Both the position numbers and the translations under genes were made by a program. The notes beneath the pieces were generated by a model. It had not been told where the DNA came from. It did no database searches and saw only the letters and a program-made list of their open reading frames with translations. A stretch of DNA of 64,000 nucleotides. Source: Alcaligenes parafaecalis (GTDB lineage Bacteria; Pseudomonadota; Gammaproteobacteria; Burkholderiales; Burkholderiaceae_B). Positions 34,815-44,278 of this stretch are shown in pieces; the stretch's first letter is position 1; every line of letters begins with the position of its first letter. Location: the NCBI RefSeq assembly GCF_026344135.1, contig NZ_JAPKNA010000006.1:1-64000 (forward strand). Direction: 5' to 3'.

Positions 34815-37800
34815 ATGACAATCCTGATGGAAACCGAAAAACAGCACTCCCTGTCCCTGCCCAGCACCCAAGATGTGCTGGCCGCCCTACGCCCCGGTCA
34901 ACGCTACGCACAGCCCATGCCTCCTGGCTCGGGCGATGCCTGCCTGATTGCCGACCTGGCCCGCCAGCATAAAGCGCCTATTCTGGTGCTCTGCGCCGAT
35001 CCCCTGACCGCCCAAAGGCTGGCCGAGGAAATCCTGCTATTTGGCCCCACCCTGCGTGTGCGCCAGCTACCGGACTGGGAAACGCTGCCTTATGACAGCT
35101 TCTCTCCGCACCAGGATCTGATCTCGGAGCGCCTTCGTACCCTGCACGCCCTGACCATGCACGAGGTCGATATCCTGACCGTGCCCGTCACCACAGCTCT
35201 GTACCGTTTGGCCCCACCGTCCTTTCTGGCGGCCTACACCTTCTCTTTCCGTCAGGGCGATGAGCTGGACGAGGCCCAGTTGCGTGCCCAGTTGATGTTG
35301 GCCAACTATACCCATATGACACAGGTCAGCGCTCCCGGTGAGTTCAGCATCCGAGGTGGCCTGATTGACCTGTTCCCTATGGGTTCAGTCTTGCCCTATC
35401 GTCTGGACCTGTTCGACAACGAAATCGAAAGCATACGCAGCTTTGATATAGACACCCAGCGCAGCCTGTATCCCGTCAAGGAAATCCAGCTCCTGCCGGG
35501 CCGCGAATTCCCCATGGACGAAGAAGCGCGTACCCAGTTCCGCGCCCGTTTCCGTGAATTCTTTGAAGGTGATCCTTCTCGCGCCCTGCCCTATAAAGAC
35601 GTAGGCAATGGCATTGCCTTCGCGGGTATCGAATACTATCTGCCGCTGTTCTTTGAAGAAACCGCGACCTTGATGGACTATGTGCCTGAAGGCAGCCTGG
35701 TCATCACTCACGGAGATGCACAAAGCGCGATTGGCCGATTCCAAAGCGATACCCATAGCCGCTTCTCCTTCCTGAAAAACGACCGCGAACGCCCTATTCT
35801 TCCCCCAGAAAGCCTGTTTCTGTCGGATGAGCAATTCTTCAATGGAATCAAACCTTTTAGCCGCCTGAGCCTGAATGCCCAAGCGGATGGCCAGCCTATC
35901 GCTCACCCTGATTTCGAGCCTTTGCCTCTTGTCGCGGTTAACCGCCGCGACAAGGATCCGCTGGCCCAATTGCGGCAGGAAGTACTGGACCCCAAAAATC
36001 GCACCGTATTGTGTGCAGATTCCGCAGGCCGTCGGGAAACCTTGCTGCAAATGCTGCGTGAGCATGACCTGTCACCCGCTACAGACTGCCAGAATCTGGC
36101 CGACTTTCTGGAGTCGGACGCGGCCTTCGCCCTGGTGGTGGCCCCCCTGTCGCGTGGCTTTGCCCTGGTGCACGACAGTCTGAGCCTGCTCACCGAAAAC
36201 GACCTCTACCCCACCCAGACACGCACACAAAGCAGCCGTCGCCGCAACGAGCGCAGCAGCGATGTGGAAGCCATGGTGCGGGATCTGTCCGAACTGCGCG
36301 AGGGCGACCCCGTCGTTCACGCCGAGCACGGCATTGGTCGTTATTGTGGTTTGAAAGAAATGGATCTGGGAGAAGGCCCGGTCGAGTTTCTACACCTGGA
36401 GTACGCCAAAGGCAGCACTCTCTATGTGCCCGTAGCCCAATTGCACGTGATTGCCCGCTACAGCGGTGCTGATCCCGAGCATGCACCTTTGCACCAATTG
36501 GGGTCTGGCCAATGGGACAAAGCGCGTCGCCGTGCCGCCAAGCAGGCGCGTGACAGCGCTGCCGAACTGCTGGCCCTGTATGCCCAGCGTGCCGCCCGTG
36601 AAGGCTTCCAGTTCAAATTACCGCTGAATGACTACCAGGCCTTCTCTGAAGGCTTTGGCTTTGAAGAAACCCCGGATCAGGCCGCTGCCATCGAAGCGGT
36701 AGTGAACGACATGACCTCCGGCCAACCTATGGACCGCCTGGTGTGTGGGGATGTGGGCTTTGGTAAAACCGAGGTCGCTCTGCGTGCCGCTTTCCTGGCC
36801 GTGGCCAATGGCAAGCAAGTTGCCCTGCTGTGCCCGACCACCTTGCTGGCCGAGCAACATGCACAGACCTTCTCGGATCGCTTTGCCGACTGGCCCATCC
36901 GCGTCGCCGAGTTGTCCCGCTTCCGCTCCACCAAAGAGACCCAGGCCGCCATTGCGGGGCTGCGTGAAGGCAGCGTGGATATTGTGATTGGCACGCACAA
37001 GATTCTGTCCTCGGACGTGCGTTTCAAACAGCTAGGTTTGGTCATCATCGACGAGGAACACCGCTTTGGTGTGCGTCAGAAAGAAGCCTTGAAGCAACTG
37101 CGCGCCGAAGTCGACATTCTGACCCTGACCGCCACCCCTATTCCACGTACCTTAGGCATGTCTTTGGAGGGCATACGGGACTTCTCCGTCATTGCCACGG
37201 CACCGCAAAAACGTCTGGCGATCAAAACCTTTGTGCGTCGTGAAGATGGCAGCACCATACGCGAAGCTCTGCTGCGCGAATTGAAACGCGGCGGCCAGGT
37301 CTACTTCCTGCATAACGAAGTCGAGACCATTCACAACCGTCGTGCCCGCCTGGAAGAACTGGTGCCCGAAGCCAGTATTGCCGTGGCTCACGGCCAAATG
37401 CCCGAGCGCGAACTGGAAGCCGTCATGAAGGGCTTCTACCAGAAGCGCTACAACGTGCTGCTGTGTACCACGATTATTGAAACCGGCATTGACGTGCCTA
37501 CCGCCAATACCATCGTCATCCATCGAGCTGACCGTTTGGGCCTGGCCCAATTGCACCAGTTGCGTGGACGCGTGGGCCGCTCCCACCACCAGGCCTATGC
37601 CTATCTGCTCACCCCTGGCGAGGATGCCATCACCAGTAATGCGAAGAAGCGGCTGGAGGCCATTCAAGCCATGGAAGAGCTGGGCGCAGGCTTTTTCCTG
37701 GCGATGCACGATCTGGAAATCCGGGGAGCAGGCGAAGTGCTGGGCGAATCCCAGTCCGGCGACATTCAGGAAGTGGGCTATTCCATGTATGCGGATATGC

Positions 37801-38306
37801 TCAACACGGCCGTCAAAGCCCTGAAGGCTGGCGAAGAACCGGACCTTGATTCACCCTTTGCCCTGCAATGCGAAGTGAATCTGCATACTTCTGCCCTGCT
37901 GCCATCTAACTACTGCCCCGACGTGAATGCCCGCCTGGGCCACTACAAGGCCCTGTCACACGCTCGCAAGGAAGATGACCTTATCCATATCCATGAAGAG
38001 CTGATCGACCGCTATGGCCTGCTACCAGAGGCTGGCGAGAATCTGCTGGCCGTCCATCGCCTGCGTATCAAGGCCGAACCGTTGGGAATTGTGAAAATCG
38101 ATGCCAGCGAGGCACAGGCGACGATTCAGTTTTCCTCCAAGCCCAATGTGGACGCCGTCAGCATTATTGAACTGGTGCAAAAGAACAAGCAGGTGCGATT
38201 GGCTGGACCCGACAAGTTGCGGATTGAAATCACCAAAGGTGAGGAAATCAAGAACCGGATTCAGGCCGTACGCAATGTGCTGAACAGTTTGCGCAAAGAG
38301 AAGTAA
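34815..38306 (+). CDS. mfd: Transcription-repair coupling factor
   Basis: Mfd removes RNA polymerase stalled at DNA lesions and recruits UvrA. From the ATG at 34815 the protein has 1163 residues. The UvrB-homology module is at the N-terminus, the RNA-polymerase interaction domain lies around 490-560, and the RecG-like translocase follows. The translocase has Walker A GDVGFGKT (645-652, K651) and DEEH (746-749). The C-terminal domain follows. Other starts are GTG 34800 and ATG 34827. A TATAAT at 34810-34815 overlaps the chosen start, so the 34827 start on a near-leaderless message is also possible. Confidence 0.95.
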   Translation: MTILMETEKQHSLSLPSTQDVLAALRPGQRYAQPMPPGSGDACLIADLARQHKAPILVLCADPLTAQRLAEEILLFGPTLRVRQLPDWETLPYDSFSPHQDLISERLRTLHALTMHEVDILTVPVTTALYRLAPPSFLAAYTFSFRQGDELDEAQLRAQLMLANYTHMTQVSAPGEFSIRGGLIDLFPMGSVLPYRLDLFDNEIESIRSFDIDTQRSLYPVKEIQLLPGREFPMDEEARTQFRARFREFFEGDPSRALPYKDVGNGIAFAGIEYYLPLFFEETATLMDYVPEGSLVITHGDAQSAIGRFQSDTHSRFSFLKNDRERPILPPESLFLSDEQFFNGIKPFSRLSLNAQADGQPIAHPDFEPLPLVAVNRRDKDPLAQLRQEVLDPKNRTVLCADSAGRRETLLQMLREHDLSPATDCQNLADFLESDAAFALVVAPLSRGFALVHDSLSLLTENDLYPTQTRTQSSRRRNERSSDVEAMVRDLSELREGDPVVHAEHGIGRYCGLKEMDLGEGPVEFLHLEYAKGSTLYVPVAQLHVIARYSGADPEHAPLHQLGSGQWDKARRRAAKQARDSAAELLALYAQRAAREGFQFKLPLNDYQAFSEGFGFEETPDQAAAIEAVVNDMTSGQPMDRLVCGDVGFGKTEVALRAAFLAVANGKQVALLCPTTLLAEQHAQTFSDRFADWPIRVAELSRFRSTKETQAAIAGLREGSVDIVIGTHKILSSDVRFKQLGLVIIDEEHRFGVRQKEALKQLRAEVDILTLTATPIPRTLGMSLEGIRDFSVIATAPQKRLAIKTFVRREDGSTIREALLRELKRGGQVYFLHNEVETIHNRRARLEELVPEASIAVAHGQMPERELEAVMKGFYQKRYNVLLCTTIIETGIDVPTANTIVIHRADRLGLAQLHQLRGRVGRSHHQAYAYLLTPGEDAITSNAKKRLEAIQAMEELGAGFFLAMHDLEIRGAGEVLGESQSGDIQEVGYSMYADMLNTAVKALKAGEEPDLDSPFALQCEVNLHTSALLPSNYCPDVNARLGHYKALSHARKEDDLIHIHEELIDRYGLLPEAGENLLAVHRLRIKAEPLGIVKIDASEAQATIQFSSKPNVDAVSIIELVQKNKQVRLAGPDKLRIEITKGEEIKNRIQAVRNVLNSLRKEK

Positions 38307-38331
38307 GCCTTAACAACAAGGCTGGACATAA

Positions 38332-38362
38332 AAAAGAGCGCTGTCAGTGACAGCGCTCTTTT
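38332..38362. terminator. Terminator after mfd
   Basis: AAAAGAGCGCTGTCA (38332-38346) pairs with TGACAGCGCTCTTTT (38348-38362), a 15-bp stem with a one-base centre. It ends in T on the plus strand and could also act on the minus strand for serB. Confidence 0.88.
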
Positions 38363-38474
38363 CATTTGGGTAAAACGGCCTACTGCATCACCCCCTCGCC
38401 CTGCTTACCGTGCTCAGGTCTAGTGTGCTGCGCTGAGCCTTGCACCGCCAGACTACGCAGGCGATCCGCCAACA

Positions 38475-39326
38475 TCAAACATCCAAGCGGAACCAGTTCA
38501 AGACAGCATCCAGTGGAGAGTGGTTAAGCGCAAAGCTGGCTTGCTCCTGCACCACAGGCTTGGCCCGGTAGGCAACCGAGTATTTAGCGTGCGCCATCAT
38601 GGGCAAGTCATTGGCACCGTCGCCAATCGCAATACACTGCTCCGGGCCAGCGCCCAGCTCCGCAGCCAATTCCTGCAAGAAACGGGCTTTGGCCTGACCA
38701 TCCACAATCGCACCCAGCACTTTGCCGGTCAGCTTGCCGTCCACCACTTCCAAGGTATTGGAATGGGCATAGCTCAAGCTGAAACGGTCTTTCATGCGTT
38801 CGGTAAAGAAGGTGAAGCCACCCGATACCAGCAAGGTTTTTACGCCATGGGCATGAGCCGTCGCAATCAGGCGGTCCGCACCCAGATTAGGCTGCAAGCG
38901 CTCTTCATACACGCGAGTCAGATCACTGACAGGCACACCTTCCAGAAACGCCACACGGCGATTCAAGCTCTCGGTGAAGTCCTTGATTTCGCCGCGCATG
39001 GCCGCTTCGGTAATCGTGGCAACCTGTTCCTTGCGGCCAGCCATATCAGCAATCTCATCAATACACTCGATATTGATCAGCGTGGAATCCATGTCCATTG
39101 CCAGCACGCGCATGTCTTTCAGGCGATCAATCTGCTCCAGAAAAGCAAAGTCCATTGCGCCAGTCTTGCACAGTGCCTGCACCTCAGCACGCTGCGTGGC
39201 GTCAGCACCCAGCAGACGCACGGCGGTAGGGCCCAGCTCCTGCACACCATCGGCCTGCACCACTGCCGCTATTTTTTCGATGATGGCGCTATCCAGGCGC
39301 GGCCCTTGAAGAATGAGATGAGACAT
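38475..39326 (-). CDS. serB: Phosphoserine phosphatase
   Basis: SerB removes phosphate from phosphoserine in the last step of serine synthesis. The 283-residue protein has an N-terminal ACT-like region (1-65) and a HAD domain. The HAD domain has nucleophile D78 and acid D80 in AMDMDSTLIN, the serine-binding motif LLVSGGFTFF and the Mg-binding GDGANDLPM. A longer frame to 39419 adds 31 residues unlike the family, so ATG 39326 is preferred despite a weak ribosome site. It is divergent from the nitronate monooxygenase. Confidence 0.95.
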   Translation of the reverse strand: MSHLILQGPRLDSAIIEKIAAVVQADGVQELGPTAVRLLGADATQRAEVQALCKTGAMDFAFLEQIDRLKDMRVLAMDMDSTLINIECIDEIADMAGRKEQVATITEAAMRGEIKDFTESLNRRVAFLEGVPVSDLTRVYEERLQPNLGADRLIATAHAHGVKTLLVSGGFTFFTERMKDRFSLSYAHSNTLEVVDGKLTGKVLGAIVDGQAKARFLQELAAELGAGPEQCIAIGDGANDLPMMAHAKYSVAYRAKPVVQEQASFALNHSPLDAVLNWFRLDV

Positions 39327-39497
39327 CAGATCGTCCACAAAACAGGAAAATACGGCACAGTCGTCGTGCCAAAAGACGATTATTGTAGCGTGCTGCAGGC
39401 TTGCCACGGCCTTGCCCACACACAGCGATGTCAGTTTTCAGTCTGAACTCATCCTGCTACGATAAAAGCTATCGCGAAATGACCGAGGACGCCCTTC

Positions 39498-40613
39498 ATG
39501 TATATCTGGCCCAACAACACTTTGCTGGATCTGCTCCACATCGAGCAACCCATCGTTCAAGCTCCTATGGCCGGAGCGCAAGATAGTGAGCTGGCGATTG
39601 CCGTGGCTCGTGCTGGCGGCCTGGGCTCATTGGCCTGCGCCATGCTCAGCCTGGAACAAATTCGCGAACAAGTGGGGCTGTTTAGAGCCGCCGTGTCGGC
39701 CCCCATCAATCTGAACTTCTTTTGCCACGAGGATCTGCGCCTGGAGCCAGAGGCTCTACAAGAATGGCGTCTTCGCCTAATGCCTTACTACCAGGAATAC
39801 AGCCTGGACCCGAATCAGGAATTGCCCAAAGCGGCACGTGCTCCCTTCTCCAGCCAACATGCTGAATTGGTCGAAGAGCTGAAACCTGAAGTCGTCAGCT
39901 TCCACTTTGGCCTGCCCTCTCCCGAACTGGTGCAGCGCGTTAAAAAAACCGGTGCTCTGATCATGTCCAGCGCTACCACGACGGCTGAGGCGGTCTGGCT
40001 GCAAGAGCACGGCGCCGACATCATCATCGCTCAAGGCTTTGAAGCCGGTGGTCACCGTGGCGTGTTCCTGGACAACAAGGTGCATACACAAGTAGGCACC
40101 ATGTCCCTGGTTCCCCAGATTGCCGATGCCGTCAGCATTCCCGTGATTGCTGCCGGTGGTATTGCTGATGGACGCGGTATTGCCGCAGCCCTGGCTTTGG
40201 GTGCCAGCGCGGCGCAAATTGGCACTGCCTACCTGTTCTGTCCCGAATCCAAGATCACCCCGCTGCATCGCGAAGCCCTGTCCAATAGTCGCTCGGACGG
40301 CACAGCGCTAACCAATCTGTTCTCTGGCCGCCCAGCTCGCAGTATTCGCACTCGCCTGATGGATGAAATTGGTCCTTTAAGCGCCAGTGCTCCGGTATTC
40401 CCCCATGCTGGGTCGGCACTCAGCCCGCTGCGTATCGAAGCCGAAAAACAAGGTCGTACCGAATTCAGTTCCCTGTGGAGCGGACAAAGCGCTGCCTTGG
40501 GTCGCGCCCTGCCTGCCGAGCAACTGACGCTGGTCCTCGCTCAAGAGGCTCAGGGCGTCTGCAAGCGCCTGGGAGTGGCTGGTGCCACTCACGCACCCTT
40601 GGACAAGCCTTGA
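39498..40613 (+). CDS. Nitronate monooxygenase / 2-nitropropane dioxygenase family flavoenzyme
   Basis: This FMN-dependent TIM barrel most likely oxidises alkyl nitronates such as propionate 3-nitronate. The 371-residue protein shows QAPMAGA near the N-terminus, the SFHFGLP and ATTTAEA stretches, GFEAGGHRG and IAAGGIADGRGIAAALALGA. This last stretch resembles the FMN phosphate site of class I enzymes. GAGGA lies about 9 bases before the ATG. FabK-type enoyl reductases share the fold, but the GFEAGGHRG motif favours the nitronate group. Confidence 0.88.
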   Translation: MYIWPNNTLLDLLHIEQPIVQAPMAGAQDSELAIAVARAGGLGSLACAMLSLEQIREQVGLFRAAVSAPINLNFFCHEDLRLEPEALQEWRLRLMPYYQEYSLDPNQELPKAARAPFSSQHAELVEELKPEVVSFHFGLPSPELVQRVKKTGALIMSSATTTAEAVWLQEHGADIIIAQGFEAGGHRGVFLDNKVHTQVGTMSLVPQIADAVSIPVIAAGGIADGRGIAAALALGASAAQIGTAYLFCPESKITPLHREALSNSRSDGTALTNLFSGRPARSIRTRLMDEIGPLSASAPVFPHAGSALSPLRIEAEKQGRTEFSSLWSGQSAALGRALPAEQLTLVLAQEAQGVCKRLGVAGATHAPLDKP

Positions 40614-40697
40614 TCGATTCTGCGGGCTGCACACGCGGTATGCAGCCCAGCAGCAGCAAAGCCACCTGCTGATTACATGACACCGAAAGTCAGGACG

Positions 40698-40730
40698 AAA
40701 AAAAACCTCGCAATTTTGCGAGGTTTTTTT
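40698..40730. terminator. Bidirectional terminator closing the nuo operon and the nitronate monooxygenase gene
   Basis: A nearly perfect stem around ACCTCGCAA / TTGCGAGGT is flanked by an A run on the left and a T run on the right, so it works in both directions between convergent genes. Confidence 0.92.
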
Positions 40731-40742
40731 ATCTGGTCAGGA

Positions 40743-41276
40743 CTATTCAAACTTGCCCTTGGGGTGGCGCATCAAATAACGATACACAAAGCCGGGGTAC
40801 GCCATCACCAGAAACAAGGCAAAGGTAATGGTGTAGAACACCCAGGTTTGCTTGAAGGGATTACCGATACTGGCTTCAAAAGCAAAGCCGAAAGCACCCA
40901 CAATACCGTAAAAAGCACACACCTCCAGCAGGCGCGCAAAAAAGCCTTTGGAGACTTTCTGATGGCGAGTACGCCAGGCAGGGAAGTAAAACAGCGCAGC
41001 CACTAAAACCAGGCCCAAAAACACCTTGCCCAACATAACAGGCAAGGAATTCAGACCGGAACTGGCGGCGATCACCGTGTAAATCCCCAGACCCAAAGCA
41101 GCCAGCACAGCCAGGTAGACCAGACCCACAATCAGTTGCAGCCAGGGCGAGAGACCAGAGCGCTCGCCCGGCATGGACCAAGGCAGAACCAGCAAGGGTT
41201 TTTCCACCAGAAACGGCAAGTTAGCCGTAATCACGGAAAGAATAATCACAACCCAGATGGAAAAGCTTTGTTCCAT
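40743..41276 (-). CDS. DUF2818-like membrane protein, enlarged form
   Basis: The N-terminal part (1-35, SIWVVIILSVITANLPFLVE) and the C-terminal part (about 110-177, RLLEVCAFYGIVGAFGFAFEA through YPGFVYRYLMRHPKG) resemble DUF2818. That family is made of short proteins of about 100 residues encoded after nuoN in betaproteobacteria. Here an extra segment of about 70 residues with two predicted membrane helices lies between them, giving 177 residues. It begins 12 bases after nuoN and is followed by the operon terminator, so it is transcribed with complex I. A role in complex I assembly or membrane integration is only suggested by context. Confidence 0.7.
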   Translation of the reverse strand: MEQSFSIWVVIILSVITANLPFLVEKPLLVLPWSMPGERSGLSPWLQLIVGLVYLAVLAALGLGIYTVIAASSGLNSLPVMLGKVFLGLVLVAALFYFPAWRTRHQKVSKGFFARLLEVCAFYGIVGAFGFAFEASIGNPFKQTWVFYTITFALFLVMAYPGFVYRYLMRHPKGKFE

Positions 41277-41288
41277 AGTGCTACCTAC

Positions 41289-42767
41289 TTAAAACTGCAA
41301 GGAAGACTGAATCACGCGGATGCAGGTATCCATCAAGCCACCGGGCAACAGGCCCAGGCCGATAATCAGAACACCATTCACCAACATGACCAGCTTGGTC
41401 AGCAAGCCTGTAGAAACAGGATGTGCTTCGCCTTCTGGTTCGTCAAAGTAGACGACCTTCACCACACGCAGGTAGTAGAAAGCGCCGATCAAGGACATGA
41501 TCACGGCAAACACGGCCAGCCAGACATAACCGGCACCCACCACGGCTTGCAGCACGCTCAGCTTGGCGGCAAAACCGGACAGCGGAGGAATACCAGCCAG
41601 GGAGAACATGGACAGCAGCCAGACCAGAGCCAGGCCGGGATTACGACGGCTCAGACCTTTCAGGTCGCTGATGTTTTCACATTCAAAACCACGACGGCTC
41701 ATGATCAGAATCAGGCCAAAGGTGCTCAGTGTGGTCAGAACGTAGATCACTACGTAGAACAGCGAAGCACCGTAGGCTTGAGAGTGGGTCTCGCCATTGA
41801 ACACGCCAGCCAGCAAGCCCAGGAAGATGAAACCCATGTGCGAGATGGTCGAATACGCAAGCATACGCTTGAGATTCTTTTGCATGATCGCGGTCAGGTT
41901 ACCCAGAGCCAGCGACAGCACGGCCATGATCAACAGCATAGGCTGCCAATCCACCGCAACACCGTGCAGGCCTTCCACCAGGAAACGCATGGTCACGGCG
42001 AAGGCGGCCAGTTTAGGAGCAGCACCAATGATCAGGGTCACGGTGGTAGGAGCGCCTTGGTAGACGTCCGGTGTCCACATGTGGAAAGGAGCAGCCGTCA
42101 ATTTGAAAGCCAGACCTGCCACCACAAACACCACACCAAAGACCAGAGCCAGACGTTCGGCCTGACCGTTAGCGATCACTTCAGCAATACGTGGGAACTC
42201 CAGGTTGCCGGTAGCGCCATAAATCATGGACATGCCGTACAACAAGATACCGGAAGCCAAAGCACCTAATACGAAGTACTTCAGGGCAGCTTCAATGGAC
42301 TGACGATGTTCACGACGCAAGGCCACCAATGCGTACAAGGCAAAGGACATCAGCTCTACGCCCAGATAAGCGGTCAACATGCTGTTGGCCGAAATCATGA
42401 TCATCTGGCCCAGAAGAGCCATCAGCGTCAGGGTGTAGAGTTCGCCACCACGCTCCATCATGTCACGCTGTTCAGCGTATTCACGACCGTAGATCAGGGT
42501 TGCGGCCACTGCAGCACACGAGAGCAGCTTCAGGAAGTGAGCCATCTCGTCCACGACGAACAGGCCACCAAAGGAGACGCCGCTAACGCCCTTGGACCAC
42601 TGCCAGGCCACGCTGGCCGCAACCACGGCAAGCGTCAGCAGGCTGAACACAAAGGTTGAATGGCGCTGCTTGTGCGTGCTGAACGCATCAAAAATCAGCA
42701 CACACGAGGCCAGAACCAGGAGCAGGATCTCGGGCAAAGCCAGAGAAAAGTTAAAGGTAGTATCCAT
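41289..42767 (-). CDS. nuoN: NADH-quinone oxidoreductase subunit N
   Basis: NuoN is one of the three antiporter-like proton-pumping subunits in the membrane arm of complex I. The 492-residue protein has about 14 membrane segments. The conserved charged positions lie in GVELMSFALYALVAL, AAPFHMWTPDVYQGAPT and LAYSTISHMGF. Length and motifs are standard. It is the last true nuo gene, starting 11 bases after nuoM. Confidence 0.96.
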   Translation of the reverse strand: MDTTFNFSLALPEILLLVLASCVLIFDAFSTHKQRHSTFVFSLLTLAVVAASVAWQWSKGVSGVSFGGLFVVDEMAHFLKLLSCAAVAATLIYGREYAEQRDMMERGGELYTLTLMALLGQMIMISANSMLTAYLGVELMSFALYALVALRREHRQSIEAALKYFVLGALASGILLYGMSMIYGATGNLEFPRIAEVIANGQAERLALVFGVVFVVAGLAFKLTAAPFHMWTPDVYQGAPTTVTLIIGAAPKLAAFAVTMRFLVEGLHGVAVDWQPMLLIMAVLSLALGNLTAIMQKNLKRMLAYSTISHMGFIFLGLLAGVFNGETHSQAYGASLFYVVIYVLTTLSTFGLILIMSRRGFECENISDLKGLSRRNPGLALVWLLSMFSLAGIPPLSGFAAKLSVLQAVVGAGYVWLAVFAVIMSLIGAFYYLRVVKVVYFDEPEGEAHPVSTGLLTKLVMLVNGVLIIGLGLLPGGLMDTCIRVIQSSLQF

Positions 42768-42778
42768 AGTGATTCGGC

Positions 42779-44278
42779 CTACAGTTTCGAGATGGAGACG
42801 TGTTGCAGCAACGCTTCAACCGAAACGTGCATGACCTCGGTAAATGGCTTGGGATAGACACCCATGCCGATGACCGCAATCGCCATTACGCCAAGAACGA
42901 AGAACTCACGGCCGCTCAGGTCGCTCATGCCGGCAACCTTGTCGTTACCCACGGGACCGAAGGCCACGCGCTTGAGCATCCACAGCGAGTAAGACGCACC
43001 GGTAATCAGTGCCGTTGCTGTCAACAGACCGATCCAGAAGTTGTACTCAACCGCGCCCATGATGACAGTGAATTCACCGATAAAGCCGCTGGTGCCTGGC
43101 AAACCGCTGTTGGCCATGGAGAACAGCACAAAGAAGGTGACAAAGCGAGGCATAACCTTGACGACACCACCGTAATCGGCAATTTCGCGGCTATGCAGGC
43201 GGTCGTACAACACACCAATACACAGGAACATGGCACCGGACACAAAGCCGTGCGAGATCATCTGCATGATCGCGCCTTCCATACCTGTGGTGTTGAAGAC
43301 GAAAAAGCCCAGTGTGACAAAACCCATGTGAGCCACAGAGGAGTAAGCCACCAGCTTTTTCATGTCGTCCTGAACGATAGCGACCAGACCAATGTAGATC
43401 ACTGCGACCAGGGACAGCGCAATCACGATACCAGCCAGACCCTGCGACGCATCAGGAGCGATGGGCAGGGAAAAGCGCAGAAAACCGTAAGCACCCAGCT
43501 TCAACATGATGGCAGCCAGCACCACGGAACCACCCGTAGGTGCTTCCACGTGGGCATCCGGCAACCAGGTGTGAACAGGCCACATAGGCACTTTCACCGC
43601 AAACGCCATGAACAGCGCGGCAAAGATCAGCACCTGTGTGGTGTAGTCCAAGGGGACTTTGTGCCAGGTCAGGATATCGAACGTACCGCCGGACACATTC
43701 CACAGGTAGATGAAGGCAACCAGAGTCAGCAGGGAGCCCATCAGGGTGTAGAGGAAGAACTTGACCGAGGCATACACGCGGTTTGGACCACCCCAGATAC
43801 CGATGATCAGATACATCGGGATCAGTGTGGCTTCAAAGAACACGTAGAACAGCAGGCCATCCAGGGCGGCGAAAACACCAACCATCAGACCTGACAGGAT
43901 CAAGAAGGCACCCATGTATTGAGCCACGCGGTTCTTGATAACCTGCCAGCCCGCCAGCACCACGATCACCGTAATGAACGCGGTCAGCAAGACAAACCAC
44001 ATGGAAATACCGTCCACGCCAAGGTGGTAATTCACCTTGAAGGCATCAATCCAGGGGGCCAGCTCGACAAACTGCATGTCGGCCGTACCCGGATTGAAGC
44101 CCGTGTACAGAGGAATAGTGACAACAAGACCGGCAATCGAACCCAATAGAGCCAGCCAGCGGGTGAAGGTGGGACGATCATCACGTCCCAGAGCCAGCAC
44201 CAACAGGCCAGCGACGATAGGTACGAAAATCGCCAGCGTTAACCAAGGAAGAGTAGAAGACGCCATATCGCTAGCCAT
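42779..44278 (-). CDS. nuoM: NADH-quinone oxidoreductase subunit M
   Basis: NuoM is the middle antiporter-like subunit of the complex I membrane arm. The 499-residue protein has about 14 membrane segments, the conserved Glu in YVFFEATLIPMYLIIGIWG, and the Lys-containing PMWPVHTWLPDAHVEAPT and LVAYSSVAHMGFV. It starts directly after the nuoL stop with no spacer, so translation is probably coupled. Confidence 0.97.
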   Translation of the reverse strand: MASDMASSTLPWLTLAIFVPIVAGLLVLALGRDDRPTFTRWLALLGSIAGLVVTIPLYTGFNPGTADMQFVELAPWIDAFKVNYHLGVDGISMWFVLLTAFITVIVVLAGWQVIKNRVAQYMGAFLILSGLMVGVFAALDGLLFYVFFEATLIPMYLIIGIWGGPNRVYASVKFFLYTLMGSLLTLVAFIYLWNVSGGTFDILTWHKVPLDYTTQVLIFAALFMAFAVKVPMWPVHTWLPDAHVEAPTGGSVVLAAIMLKLGAYGFLRFSLPIAPDASQGLAGIVIALSLVAVIYIGLVAIVQDDMKKLVAYSSVAHMGFVTLGFFVFNTTGMEGAIMQMISHGFVSGAMFLCIGVLYDRLHSREIADYGGVVKVMPRFVTFFVLFSMANSGLPGTSGFIGEFTVIMGAVEYNFWIGLLTATALITGASYSLWMLKRVAFGPVGNDKVAGMSDLSGREFFVLGVMAIAVIGMGVYPKPFTEVMHVSVEALLQHVSISKL

